Below, one piece after another: positions 50,620 through 60,446 of a stretch of 64,000 bases of DNA. The notes under the pieces were generated by a model. That model ran no database searches. It had not been told where the DNA came from and was given only the letters and a program-made list of their open reading frames with translations. Each line of letters begins with the position of its first letter. Within the stretch, counting starts at the first letter, position 1. The stretch is taken from positions 148,341 to 212,340 of the forward strand of contig CAYSDM010000001.1 of NCBI GenBank assembly GCA_964429855.1. The letters run 5' to 3'. Source of the stretch: CALLMM01 sp964429855 (GTDB taxonomy: Bacteria; Armatimonadota; Chthonomonadetes; Chthonomonadales; CAJBBX01). The position numbers and the translations under genes are program-made.

Positions 50620-51561
50620 CTACGGGCGCTCCAGCGCGATCATGATCTGATCCCAGTTGCCTCTGGCGGCAACCGCCATGTTCGGCTTTCCCGAAGAGGG
50701 GCGCAGGAGCAGGGAGGCGGTTCCATTTGCCTTTTTCGGGCTGATGCCGAAAGCCGCGTTTCGGTTGGGACCGATCTCCGACATGCTCAGATCGTCGCCA
50801 TTAACCAGCTTCGCGCGGATCTGATAGCTGCCCGCCGGAATGTTGTTCACATATAACTGGCCCCATGAACTCCCGACACTCTTTCGCAGAACGATGGGAC
50901 GGGACGGCGTTCCGTCAATCAACGCTCCCTCTGGCGTAAAGGTGATCTCGATCACGGAGTTGAGCGGCATCTTTTTCGGGTCGGGAAAACGCTCGTCCGA
51001 ATCCACGTCATAACTCAGAATCACTGTGCCGCCATAGTAGTTGTTGCAGTATCGCGGGTTCTCCTGAATGCCTTCGCGGTCTGCGATGCCATACGGCAGC
51101 ACGACCCAGTTCTCCACCGCGCCTTCCGGCGAGGCGAAACTGTCGGCTTCGCCGTCCGCCGGATGCAGACCGAGGGCAAGCCGCCCTTCGCCATAGTCCA
51201 CCGCGTAACCGGCGCAGTAGTAGTGCGCGACTCCCGCCGGGACGGTGACTTCGTAGTAGCCGTTTTCATCACTCTTAGCCGACGCGCCTGAGTAGAAACC
51301 GCCCGCGGCGGTAGAGCGCACTCCGATCACCGCCCCCTTGAGCGGTCTGCCCTGCGCGTCCTTCACATAACCTCGCGCCTTGCCCGGCTTTCTCTCCAGT
51401 TTCGGAAATACGGGAATCTTCGGCATCGCCCTGCCCATCACATTGACCGTCTGCGCTTCCGCATTCAGGTTCAGGATAATCGCGTCTTCCGCGCCTCGGG
51501 ATGGACGCGTGCACAGAAGATGGGCAAGCATCACTGCGGCAATCATCAATCGCTGTAACAT
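50620..51561 (-). CDS. Secreted protein with carboxypeptidase-regulatory-like domain
   Basis: A 313-residue exported protein (signal peptide to about residue 22, ending SRGAE). Residues about 60-130 form a carboxypeptidase-D regulatory-like Ig fold: KARGYVKDAQGRPLKGAVIGVRS, then SDENGYYEVTVPAGVAHYYC. The rest (about 135-313) is beta-rich with no catalytic motif; its end, PSSGKPNMAVAARGNWDQIMI, is unfamiliar. The ATG at 51561 has GAGG five bases upstream. It lies upstream of the CHAT-like lipoprotein on the same strand, 101 bases apart with a hairpin between, so joint export or function is possible but unproven. Confidence 0.65.
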   Translation of the reverse strand: MLQRLMIAAVMLAHLLCTRPSRGAEDAIILNLNAEAQTVNVMGRAMPKIPVFPKLERKPGKARGYVKDAQGRPLKGAVIGVRSTAAGGFYSGASAKSDENGYYEVTVPAGVAHYYCAGYAVDYGEGRLALGLHPADGEADSFASPEGAVENWVVLPYGIADREGIQENPRYCNNYYGGTVILSYDVDSDERFPDPKKMPLNSVIEITFTPEGALIDGTPSRPIVLRKSVGSSWGQLYVNNIPAGSYQIRAKLVNGDDLSMSEIGPNRNAAFGISPKKANGTASLLLRPSSGKPNMAVAARGNWDQIMIALERP

Positions 51562-51656
51562 GGTAACCTCGCTTTTCATCATCAGAAATGTTTTTACGTC
51601 CAGCATCAACCGGCATAAACAATCGGTGAAACGGTACATCCTCTTCTCCCGTCCCT

Positions 51657-52148
51657 CTATGCTCCGGGCGGCGGGGACATAAAGATATCGTATCGCGCGC
51701 CTACATCCGCCAGCCGACTCAGATCGCCGGGGGGCCAGACCGGCTCTTCGCGCATCATCTCCGCCAGTTCCAGAAAATAGCCCTCCATCCCACCCGGCGA
51801 AAGATGCACCAGAAACCGCGCCGGCTCTCCGGCAGGATTATGAAAACTGTGCAGCGCTGTCGGAGGAACCAGCGCAAAGTCGCCGGGAGAGAGCGTATGG
51901 GTCTCATTTCCCAATCGAACGACCAGAGAGCCTTCCAGCACATAGAAGAACTCGGTCGCGCGCCGATGCCAGTGAGGCGCGGGACCGGAAAAGTGCGCCG
52001 GAGCCTCATATTCCAGCAGAGACCAGGCTCCCTGCGTATCACTGCTATTAATCAGAAACGTAATGCTCGCATCCGCGATTCGCAGGGTGCGAACGCTGTC
52101 CGGCGGGCAGACGCGGGGTAAATTTACTGGTATTCTGTGTCTTATCAT
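51657..52148 (-). CDS. Cupin-domain protein
   Basis: A 163-residue single-domain cupin. The two conserved cupin motifs are visible: PHWHRRATEFFYVLEGSLVVRLG (H-x-H...E) and PGDFALVPPTALHSFHNPAGEPARFLVHLSPGG (His in ALHSFHN). Residues suit a metal-binding enzyme or sensor. Length is typical. AGGAG lies about 10 bases before the ATG. It runs divergently from the SARP-type regulator. Substrate unknown. Confidence 0.88.
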   Translation of the reverse strand: MIRHRIPVNLPRVCPPDSVRTLRIADASITFLINSSDTQGAWSLLEYEAPAHFSGPAPHWHRRATEFFYVLEGSLVVRLGNETHTLSPGDFALVPPTALHSFHNPAGEPARFLVHLSPGGMEGYFLELAEMMREEPVWPPGDLSRLADVGARYDIFMSPPPGA

Positions 52149-52362
52149 CGTGCTTCAACTCCTGTTCATATCGCGTATTCTATAGAGGAATCCATAAGTC
52201 GTCTTGACGGAAACATGATACGAAACCACGCTAAAAAAACTCTAAAATGACTTTTCTTGCCCTTTGATACGTCGGAACAGGACGTAGTGGAGCAGGAGGA
52301 GATAGAGTGCGGGGCGTCGTAACCCTTGACGCGGCAGATCAACGAAACATCGGAATCAGGAT

Positions 52363-55300
52363 ATGTCTTCCCAAACGCTTATTCGCATACAACTCCTGGG
52401 GCAGTTATCTGTTCAGGTCGGGGATCAGCGCATCAACCGTTTCAATACGCGCAAAACCGCCGCGCTGGTCGCCTATCTGGCGCTCTATCCGCGTGATCAT
52501 CCTCGCGAGGCGCTGGCAGAGTCGTTCTGGCCCGATGCCGATCCGCAGGCGGGACGCGCCAGCCTGAACATGGCTCTTTCATCCCTGCGCCGACAACTGG
52601 AGCCGCCCGGCATACCTCAGGGGGCGGCGCTCGCCGGGGATCGCTTTAATGTGCGCCTGAACCCGGAGCATGTCTCGACCGATGTAGCGGAGTTCGAGGA
52701 TCTCCTTCGGAAAGCGGAGGCAGCGCAGAGCCAGGAGGAGGAGGCAGGCTTTCTGCGAGAGGCGCTGACTCTCTACGGGGGGCTGTTGCTGCCGGGTTTT
52801 TATGAAGAGTGGATCGTTCTGGAGCAGCAGCGTCTTTCAGAACGGTATCAACAGGCGCTGCGAAAACTGATTCGCCACGAGGTGAAGGCGCGCAATGTGG
52901 AGAAAGCGATCGGTTATGCGCGCAGAGCGATCGAGGCGGACCCTTTTTCGGAGCAGGCGCACCAGGACTTAATGCGCCTGCTGGTCGCCGCCGGGCAGCC
53001 TGCCGCCGCGCTGAATCACTATCGTGAGACGGAGAGACGTTTCCGCGAAGAACTGGGCGCGCCCTCTCCGCTGCTGCGGCGTCTGGCGGCGGATATCGAG
53101 CGTCAGCAGAATGCGCCTTCAGAACCGGCTTCCTCCGGCGCAACACCCGCCGCGTCCGCTGCGCCGCAAAAAAGCGCGACTCCGACGCCTGCGCTGGCTC
53201 CGGCGTCCCTCTCCGGCACGGTCACCTTTGTCATGGCGGATATTCCGACGACGGAGGCGGATCTTTCCCGTACCGAGGAGAGCCGTCAGGAGGAGCGACG
53301 CGAGATTCTTCGCCTTCTGCGGCGCGTACTGCGCGATCATGAAGGGCAGTTGGTTCGTGTCGGAGCAGATTCGATCCTCTTTGCCTTCGGGCGACCTTTG
53401 AAGGCGCTCGAGGCGGTCACGACGGCGGTCAGCGCACTGGAAGAAGAGCGACAGGCTGGCGGACTCTCCCGGATTCGTCTGGCGATGCATACAGGCGAGA
53501 CGCCGCCGGACTTCCCCCAGAACAGTGGCGAGGCGGCGGATTATGCGGCGTTGATGCTCCGCGCCGCGCATCGCGGGCAGATGCTCTGCTCCGATGTGAC
53601 GGCGAGCCTGCTGGCTTCCGGACGCGCTGTCTCTCTGCGAAACCTTGGAGTCTACCGATTCCGGGAGAGCGGCTCCCCCGAGGCGGTTTTTCAGTTGCTC
53701 CTGCCGGATAAGCCGCCGACCGATTTTCCGCCGCTGCGCGCCCTGTTCGGGTATTCGGGGTATCTGCCCCCGCTGTTGACGCGGTTTTTCGGACGCGAAA
53801 AGGAGATGGAGGAGCTGCTTGCGCTGCTGCATCCGGCGGAGCCGGAGGCGCGCTCCCCTCGCCTGATTACCCTGACCGGTCCGGGAGGAACCGGGAAGAC
53901 CCGTCTGGCCACGGAAGCCGCCCGGCTGGTCCTCCCAAGATTTCAGGGAGCCGTCTGGTTTATTTCGCTGGCGGATGCGGCCCGCGCCGAACATATCGCG
54001 GAGAGCATCGCCCGCGCGCTTCAGCTTCCCCGCACGGAGCATATTACGCCTCTGGAGCAGGTGATCGAACTGCTCTCCAGCTTCCCCACGCTGCTGATCC
54101 TGGATAACTTTGAGCAGATCGTAGAGCCGGGTGCGCCGGTCGTGCGCGAACTCGTGGAGAGACTGCCTCGATTGACCTGTCTGGTCACTTCGCGCTATAC
54201 GCTGGAGTTGACGGGAGAACGGGAGATCGCGCTCTCCCCTCTGCCGATCCCAGATGAGAGCGATACGGCGATAGATTTCGAACAGATCACCGGCTTCGAT
54301 TGCGTTCAGATGTTTGTGGATCGCGCTCAGACGGCGCGACCGACGTTCCAGATCACGCCGGGGAATGCCCCTGCGATTGCGGCCCTGTGTGCCCGACTCG
54401 AAGGCATCCCCCTGGCGATTGAACTGGCTGCCTCTCGCGCACAGGTGCTTACGCCCGCGCAGATGCTGTCGCAGTTATCCCGGCGTTTTGATTTTCTGGT
54501 CAGCCGAAAGCGCGATGTCGCGCAGCGGCATCAGACTCTGCGGGGCGCGATTGACTGGAGCTATCGGCTGCTGTCACCGGAGTTGCAGCAGTTCTTTGCG
54601 CGTTTAAGCATCTTTCGTGGCGGCTGGAGTCTGGAGGCGGCAGAGGCGGTCTGCGAGGAGCCGATGGCGCTGGACTATCTGGGACAACTGCGGCAATGTT
54701 CGCTCGTGTTGACGGTGGAGACCGGGGAGGAGACGCCGGAGGTGCGGTTCCGCCTGCTGGAGTCGCTGCGGGAATACGCGGACGAACAGCTTTCCATTCC
54801 CGAACGCCAGGAGCGCGCCCAGCTTCATGCGCTCTTTTTCGCGCAGATGACGGAGGAGGCGGAGCCGCACTACTATGCTTCCGAACAGCCGTTCTGGGTG
54901 AGTCGTCTGGAGCGCGAGATGGATAATCTGCGCGCGGCGCTTGCGTTCGGACTTCAGGAGCAGCCAGAGATCGCGGCGCGGATTGCCGGATCGCTCTGGT
55001 GGTTCTGGGGAGATCACGGACATCTGGTCGAAGGGCGGGAGTGGCTGGGGAAGGCGCTTGCGCTCTACACAACCCTGGATCGGATACGCGCGCTGGCGCT
55101 GAATGCCGCCGCCGGGCTGGCGCTGATGCAGAACGATCTCACCTATGCAGAATCCTGGCTTGCCGAGAGCCTGCCTCTGTGGGAGCAGTTTGGCGAATCG
55201 GACGGACTGGCGCGCTGTCTGCTGATGCAGGGGAAGCTCTACGCGCTTCGCTCCGAGGTGGATCAGGCGCGCGCGCAGTTTATCCGGTGTCTGCAACTGT

Positions 55301-56175
55301 GGGAGCGGGCAGGAAATCTCAGCGGCGTTTTCCACGCGCTGCTCTGGCTCGGAACGCTGTCGCTGGCGCAGTGCGACTATATCCGCTCCCTGGAGCTTTT
55401 TGAAGAGAGTCTGAAGGTGGCGAGGCAGGTCGGTTCGCTGCAGGGAGCCGCCTGCGCCATCGGCAGCATCGGGATGCTTGCACTGGAGACGGGCGATGAT
55501 GTGACGGCCAGAGAGCGGTATGAGGAGGTGCTGCCGATGTTCCGGTCGCTGGAGGCGCACTGGGATATCGGCAATGTGCTGCGCGGGCTGGGATGTGTCG
55601 CTCTGCGACAGCGGGACGACGCCCGCGCCGAAACGCTCTTTGCGCAGGCGGCGCAGCAGTACTTGAAGCTGGGGATGCGAAACGAGATCGGCAACAACGC
55701 CTTCTGGCGTATTCAGATGCGCGTTCCGCAGGAGCAGTATGCCGAAGCTTTCCGCGATACGCAGGAGGGGCTGACGGTCTGGAGGGAACTGAAAAATCCC
55801 TGGTGGATCGCCGCGCTGCAACTGATTGCCGGTCACCTTGCATGGGCAATGAACGAGGGGGAGACCGCGCGCGGCTATGTGCGCGATGCTTTGCGGGATT
55901 TTCGCAAGATCGAAAACACGGATGGCGTTCTGGCATCGGTGGAGGCTGCGGCGGCGCTGGAGTTCTCGCAGGGACAGCCGGAGACAGCGGCGCAGATGCT
56001 GACGCTGGCGGAGACGCTTCGGCAGGAGATGCAGGCTCCGGTCGGCTCCTGGTGGCGCCATCAACAGGCGCATATCTCGAAAGTGGTGCGGGCTGCCCCG
56101 TCGAAAAGTTTATCCGAAGAGATTACTCCGACGCTGGAGGAGGCGGCGCGAAGGGCGGAGAAGAGTGTGCTGTAG
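52363..56175 (+). CDS. Giant SARP-type regulator: winged helix-BTAD, cyclase-like, NTPase, TPR
   Basis: A 1270-residue cytoplasmic regulator. Residues about 5-98 are a SARP/OmpR-type winged helix (IRIQLLGQLSVQVGD, RKTAALVAYLALYP); about 100-250 a bacterial transcriptional activation domain; about 285-450 a class III cyclase-like domain (GTVTFVMADIPTTEADL...) where the second metal Asp motif reads GADSILFAF instead of GDG, so it is probably inactive; about 475-810 an NB-ARC/AAA-type ATPase with Walker A GPGGTGKT near 505-512; and TPR helices about 840-1250. It stands directly upstream of a glycosidase operon that it may control. Upstream 52149-52362 shows no clear promoter. Confidence 0.85.
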   Translation: MSSQTLIRIQLLGQLSVQVGDQRINRFNTRKTAALVAYLALYPRDHPREALAESFWPDADPQAGRASLNMALSSLRRQLEPPGIPQGAALAGDRFNVRLNPEHVSTDVAEFEDLLRKAEAAQSQEEEAGFLREALTLYGGLLLPGFYEEWIVLEQQRLSERYQQALRKLIRHEVKARNVEKAIGYARRAIEADPFSEQAHQDLMRLLVAAGQPAAALNHYRETERRFREELGAPSPLLRRLAADIERQQNAPSEPASSGATPAASAAPQKSATPTPALAPASLSGTVTFVMADIPTTEADLSRTEESRQEERREILRLLRRVLRDHEGQLVRVGADSILFAFGRPLKALEAVTTAVSALEEERQAGGLSRIRLAMHTGETPPDFPQNSGEAADYAALMLRAAHRGQMLCSDVTASLLASGRAVSLRNLGVYRFRESGSPEAVFQLLLPDKPPTDFPPLRALFGYSGYLPPLLTRFFGREKEMEELLALLHPAEPEARSPRLITLTGPGGTGKTRLATEAARLVLPRFQGAVWFISLADAARAEHIAESIARALQLPRTEHITPLEQVIELLSSFPTLLILDNFEQIVEPGAPVVRELVERLPRLTCLVTSRYTLELTGEREIALSPLPIPDESDTAIDFEQITGFDCVQMFVDRAQTARPTFQITPGNAPAIAALCARLEGIPLAIELAASRAQVLTPAQMLSQLSRRFDFLVSRKRDVAQRHQTLRGAIDWSYRLLSPELQQFFARLSIFRGGWSLEAAEAVCEEPMALDYLGQLRQCSLVLTVETGEETPEVRFRLLESLREYADEQLSIPERQERAQLHALFFAQMTEEAEPHYYASEQPFWVSRLEREMDNLRAALAFGLQEQPEIAARIAGSLWWFWGDHGHLVEGREWLGKALALYTTLDRIRALALNAAAGLALMQNDLTYAESWLAESLPLWEQFGESDGLARCLLMQGKLYALRSEVDQARAQFIRCLQLWERAGNLSGVFHALLWLGTLSLAQCDYIRSLELFEESLKVARQVGSLQGAACAIGSIGMLALETGDDVTARERYEEVLPMFRSLEAHWDIGNVLRGLGCVALRQRDDARAETLFAQAAQQYLKLGMRNEIGNNAFWRIQMRVPQEQYAEAFRDTQEGLTVWRELKNPWWIAALQLIAGHLAWAMNEGETARGYVRDALRDFRKIENTDGVLASVEAAAALEFSQGQPETAAQMLTLAETLRQEMQAPVGSWWRHQQAHISKVVRAAPSKSLSEEITPTLEEAARRAEKSVL

Positions 56176-56218
56176 GCTCGCGATTTGAACCTGAATACCT
56201 GAGCCGACAGGACACCTC

Positions 56219-58918
56219 ATGAGCACGCTTTTTCGTTCCGGGCGCTCCGCGCCCCTGCTTTTCTGTACGCTGATTCCTCTTCTGGTCTCTTCCGTTCACG
56301 CGCAGTCTGCGAAACCCCGACCGCTGACGGTACGGGTGGACGCCTCCGGCCGCGCACCGCGTCTGCTGGTTAACGGCGCTCCTCGCCGCGCCCGAATCTT
56401 CTGGGGACAGCCCGCCTCCCGTCCGATTCGCCTCTCTTCACAGGCGAGGATCATTCAGTTTGAGTTCTCGCCGACGCAGAGCGAACCGGCGACCGCCACC
56501 ATGCACTTCCGCTTCGGTCAGATTCCCGGCGATGTCTATCTGGATACGATACGGGTGACCGATCTTGAGACGGGCAGAGAGGTTTTTTCGGTCTGTGAGT
56601 TTGAGAGGGGCGACGCCGACTTTGCGCGAGACTGGAGGGTCTGGCCCCCCGCGCCGCAGAATACCGTCGGCATTTTCGGGGTGGTCAAGGGAAAGGGGCA
56701 GAACGGCTCCTCTGCGCTGCATGTTCGCCTTCAGTCGCCGCCGGACGGGGTCTGGCCCGACTTTCATATCTACTTTCGTCCCGAACTGACGCTGGAGAAG
56801 GGACACCGTTATCGGGTCTCCTTCTGGGCGCGCGCAGAGCCGGAGCGGGATCTGACCGTCGCCTTCTATCGTCCCGGCTCCTCCTTCGTCTATCTGGGCG
56901 GTCCTTCCGGTCCGTTCGAATCGCAGATACGGCTGGCGGCGCGCGCCGGAGTGGACCTTGTCAGCTTCGAAATGCCTTTTCCCTGGCACGCGCCGGGAGA
57001 GCCGGAGGACTGGCAGGGAGTGGACAGCGTCTGCGATATGGTCCTGCGCGCCAATCCCCGCGCCCTGATGATTCCGCGCATCGGGCTTTATGTACCGGAG
57101 TGGTGGAAACAGGCGCACCCGGATGAGTTGATGCGCTGGGAGGACGGGCTTCATCAGGGGATCGCCTCGCCTGCCTCGCTTCTCTATCGGCGGGACGCTT
57201 CCGCCAGACTCTCCGCGCTGATCCGGCATCTGGAGGCGAAGTACGGGGATCGCATTGCCGGATACCATCCGACCGGACAGAATACCGGCGAATGGTTCTA
57301 CATGGATTCGTGGGAGCGTCCTCTGAACGGCTATGCGCCCTGCGATGCGGCGGCGTTTCGGCAGTGGCTCCGGCAGAAGTATAGAACGACGGAGGCTCTG
57401 CGCAACGCCTGGCGAGACGACAGGGTAGATTTCGTAAACGCGACGGTTCCCTCGCCACAGGCGCGCCATGCCGCGCCGGGCGGCATTTTCCGAATTCCCG
57501 CCTCTGAGCAGTCTCTGATAGACTTCACCCTGTTTCAGCAGGATTCGATGGCGGAGTGCGTCAGCGAACTGGCGCGTACAGTGCGGCGGGAGACGAAAGG
57601 GCGCAAGCTGGTCGTCTTCTTCTATGGCTATGTGTTTGAGTTCGGCGCGCTGCCGACGGGCCCGGGGTCTTCCGGTCACTATGCCCTGCGTCATGTCCTG
57701 AACAGTCCCGATATTGATATTCTCTGCGCGCCCATCTCCTACTTTGATCGGGGAAAAGGGCAGAGCGCGCCCTGCATGACGGCGGCGGAGAGCGTCGCGC
57801 TGGCGGGCAAGATGTGGCTGAATGAAGACGATACGCGCACGCATCTCACCCGCGAAGCCAACTTCCCCGGCGCAGAGCATATTCTGAACACATTGGAGGA
57901 GACGAACGGGCTGCTCCGGCGCAACACGGCGCAGGCAGCGATGCGAAACTTCGGCACATGGTGGATGGATCTTCCCGGATCGGGCTGGTTCGACGATCCC
58001 GGCATGTGGGCGGAGATGGCGCGCCTGCGAAAACTGGACGAACCTCTGCTGAAAAATCCGCTCCCGTTCCGTCCGGAAATTGCCGTTGTGATAGATGAGC
58101 TGAGCATGGCGGACATTGCAGAAGGGGGGCATCTGGTCACGCGCCCTGCCGTCTACGAGGCGCGCGCCGCGCTGGGACGCATGGGCGCGCCGTATGGACA
58201 GTATCTTCTGGACGATGTGGCGCGGGGGCGGGTGAAGGCGAAGCTCTATATCTTTCTGAACGCCTGGAACCTCTCTGCGAAGACTCGCGAACAACTGCTG
58301 AGTGCCACACGCGGCGCGTTGCGAATCTGGTGCTATGCGCCCGGATTTCTGGAGGGGAGCCGCTATGCGCCGGAGGCGATGCGTCAACTGACAGGCTTTT
58401 CGCTGCAGCAGGTCTCGCCGGAGAGCGCGAGGGCGACACCGACCGCCTTCGGGCGTAAAGAGGGGCTGACGCCGTTTGGGGTTTCGCAGCCGATTTACCC
58501 GCTCTTTGCCGCCTCTGACGCCTCGGACAAGGAGACGCTGGCGGTCTATCCCGATGGATCGGCATCCATCACCCTGAAGCGAACGTCGGACGGACAATCT
58601 CTGTTTGTAGGCGCGCCGGGATTGACGCCGGAACTGTTGCGCTTTGCGGCGCGTCGGGCGGGAGTGCGGTTGTATACGGAGACGGACTGCTGTGTCTATG
58701 TGAATGGCGCTTTCGTTGCCCTGCATGCGGTGAAGGATGGTCCGGTCCTTCTTCTAACCGGAAGCCGGGCGGTTGTGCAGGATGTGTTGACAGGGCAGGC
58801 GGCAGGCAGGGGACCGCGCCTGACTATTGAGATGCGGCTCGGGGAGACCCGCGTGCTGCGGATTGGAGACGAAGCGCCCGCTTCTGCCCGAAGTGGAGAG
58901 ATGAGACGAAACCGGTGA
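56219..58918 (+). CDS. Secreted GH42-like beta-galactosidase with N-terminal beta-sandwich domain
   Basis: An 899-residue exported glycosidase (signal peptide ending SSVHAQ, residue 29). Residues about 90-235 resemble a CBM4/9-type carbohydrate-binding domain (CEFERGDADFARDW, YRVSFWARAEPERDLTVAFYRP). The barrel (about 240-610) has GH42/GH-A features: GYHPTGQNTGEWFYMDSW with a likely acid/base Glu, AAFRQWLRQKYRTTEALRNAW, and a Glu in MWLNEDDTRTH at the nucleophile position. A beta-galactosidase trimerisation-like domain follows. AGGA precedes the ATG. Its last codons overlap the next gene. Exact linkage specificity is unknown. Confidence 0.75.
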   Translation: MSTLFRSGRSAPLLFCTLIPLLVSSVHAQSAKPRPLTVRVDASGRAPRLLVNGAPRRARIFWGQPASRPIRLSSQARIIQFEFSPTQSEPATATMHFRFGQIPGDVYLDTIRVTDLETGREVFSVCEFERGDADFARDWRVWPPAPQNTVGIFGVVKGKGQNGSSALHVRLQSPPDGVWPDFHIYFRPELTLEKGHRYRVSFWARAEPERDLTVAFYRPGSSFVYLGGPSGPFESQIRLAARAGVDLVSFEMPFPWHAPGEPEDWQGVDSVCDMVLRANPRALMIPRIGLYVPEWWKQAHPDELMRWEDGLHQGIASPASLLYRRDASARLSALIRHLEAKYGDRIAGYHPTGQNTGEWFYMDSWERPLNGYAPCDAAAFRQWLRQKYRTTEALRNAWRDDRVDFVNATVPSPQARHAAPGGIFRIPASEQSLIDFTLFQQDSMAECVSELARTVRRETKGRKLVVFFYGYVFEFGALPTGPGSSGHYALRHVLNSPDIDILCAPISYFDRGKGQSAPCMTAAESVALAGKMWLNEDDTRTHLTREANFPGAEHILNTLEETNGLLRRNTAQAAMRNFGTWWMDLPGSGWFDDPGMWAEMARLRKLDEPLLKNPLPFRPEIAVVIDELSMADIAEGGHLVTRPAVYEARAALGRMGAPYGQYLLDDVARGRVKAKLYIFLNAWNLSAKTREQLLSATRGALRIWCYAPGFLEGSRYAPEAMRQLTGFSLQQVSPESARATPTAFGRKEGLTPFGVSQPIYPLFAASDASDKETLAVYPDGSASITLKRTSDGQSLFVGAPGLTPELLRFAARRAGVRLYTETDCCVYVNGAFVALHAVKDGPVLLLTGSRAVVQDVLTGQAAGRGPRLTIEMRLGETRVLRIGDEAPASARSGEMRRNR

Positions 58919-60438
58919 AAATAACGCTGCAGAGAAGGTTGATGACCATGATCGGTCTGATGGTTGTTCTGGCAGCCTCCGTCTGCGCGATGGCGGAGAG
59001 CCTCGACCCTGAAACGCCGATGACGGAACCGGAGTGGTTAACAGGTCTGTTTCCGTATACGGGCGAGCCGGGACGCAGGGAGAATCGTCTGCGCCGAATC
59101 TCCTCCTCGGAACTGGAGGTAAACGGTCGCAAGGCGGGATCGGTGATTGTGGAGTATCGGTATCCTGGAATAGACGGTCGGGACGAGGTCAGCCGCGCGC
59201 GCATCTTCCTGCCGCCGGAACTGCGCGCCGATTCGACCCGCCGTGTTCCTCTCATCCATAACGCCGGATATGAACTGGATGAGAACAGCGCAATCGGGCT
59301 GCTGGCAAAGGGGTATGCGGTCTCCACGCCGCACGCGCAGCCGCTCAATCCGCTCGGTCGCAGCGTGATTCTCGACCGCGCCATCATACACGCCATGCGT
59401 CAGATTCCATTCATTGATCCCCTGCGGGTCTCCATTCAGGGTGGAAGCGCGGGCGGCTGGATGACTCTGATGCTGGCGGCGGACGCCTTCCCGCTCGTCT
59501 GGGCGATGCCGGATGTGCCGCCGATTCACTGGGGCTATAATGCCGCGTTTATCGGTGAACACAATTCAATGGCGGCGGCTCCACCCGGATCGGATCAGCC
59601 GCGCATGCCCTATCTGTTTATGGTAGGGGTGATCGCCGAACAGACAAAAGCTCTGTACGGGATGCCGTTTGACAGCCCGACTCTTCTGGCGGTGTCGCCG
59701 CTGGCGCATCTGGACACCATCACCGCGCCGACGCTGGCGACCTTCTCCACAGCGGACATTCTCGTTCCGATAGATCAGGTGGGGGCCGATCTGGCCCGAC
59801 CGTTCGATGCAAAACTTCTGCCCGAAGGCTTCCGCACCGCCATGACCGACCGATTTCTAGGCGTGAAAGGGAAGCGAACGCTTCTAACTGCCCTGCCAAA
59901 AGACCGCTATGAACTCTTTGTCCTGCCGCTTCCCGATGACCTGCCGCGCGTAAAGATCGGCGGAACGCCGCCTGCCGGAGTAAAGCCCATCCCCCTGCCG
60001 TTTTCCAAGCAGAAGGTCTGGAGCATCGTGGTCATTGACGAGGGACCGATTGAGCCGGGCAACGCCCACACGCGCTATATCTGGGGGATGGATCACGAGC
60101 CTTTCCGAAAATGGGCGGAGCAGCGGGGAGTTACCGCCGATCAACTGTCCGCGCCGAAGCTGCAGCGTCTGATGATGCGGCTGATGGGAGAACCCTGGCG
60201 TCCTTTCCGGGCACGTCCCGGAGGAAAAGTCGAGGAGATCGCCGGGAATCTGCTGGACTATCCTGAAGCGGAGCGCGCCGATGTGCTGACGGGATTGCGC
60301 GCCTTCGCCGAAGAGGATGCCCGCGCCCGGCAACTGGCGAAACTCTATGACCGTCTGCCGAAGCGGTTGAAGGCGCTGGGCGATAAACTCGGCGCCGGCT
60401 CGCCTGACGGCGTTCGCGCCGCCCTGAAATCACGGTAG
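58915..60438 (+). CDS. Secreted alpha/beta hydrolase (esterase/peptidase-like)
   Basis: A 507-residue exported alpha/beta-hydrolase-fold protein (signal peptide to about residue 28). The nucleophile elbow is GGSAGGW (VSIQGGSAGGWMTL), a likely acid is in FSTADILVPIDQV, and a strand-helix LIHNAGYELDENSAIGLLAKGYAV precedes them. An acyl or carbohydrate esterase is plausible given the two flanking glycosidase-like genes. It starts GTG overlapping the previous stop (GTGA), a strong sign of coupling. Substrate is unknown. Confidence 0.8.
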   Translation: MKITLQRRLMTMIGLMVVLAASVCAMAESLDPETPMTEPEWLTGLFPYTGEPGRRENRLRRISSSELEVNGRKAGSVIVEYRYPGIDGRDEVSRARIFLPPELRADSTRRVPLIHNAGYELDENSAIGLLAKGYAVSTPHAQPLNPLGRSVILDRAIIHAMRQIPFIDPLRVSIQGGSAGGWMTLMLAADAFPLVWAMPDVPPIHWGYNAAFIGEHNSMAAAPPGSDQPRMPYLFMVGVIAEQTKALYGMPFDSPTLLAVSPLAHLDTITAPTLATFSTADILVPIDQVGADLARPFDAKLLPEGFRTAMTDRFLGVKGKRTLLTALPKDRYELFVLPLPDDLPRVKIGGTPPAGVKPIPLPFSKQKVWSIVVIDEGPIEPGNAHTRYIWGMDHEPFRKWAEQRGVTADQLSAPKLQRLMMRLMGEPWRPFRARPGGKVEEIAGNLLDYPEAERADVLTGLRAFAEEDARARQLAKLYDRLPKRLKALGDKLGAGSPDGVRAALKSR

Positions 60439-60446
60439 TAGATACC

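Noticed and set aside
56438..58726. 762-residue leftward open frame
   Set aside because: Antisense to the GH42-like gene, very Arg-rich and without domains.
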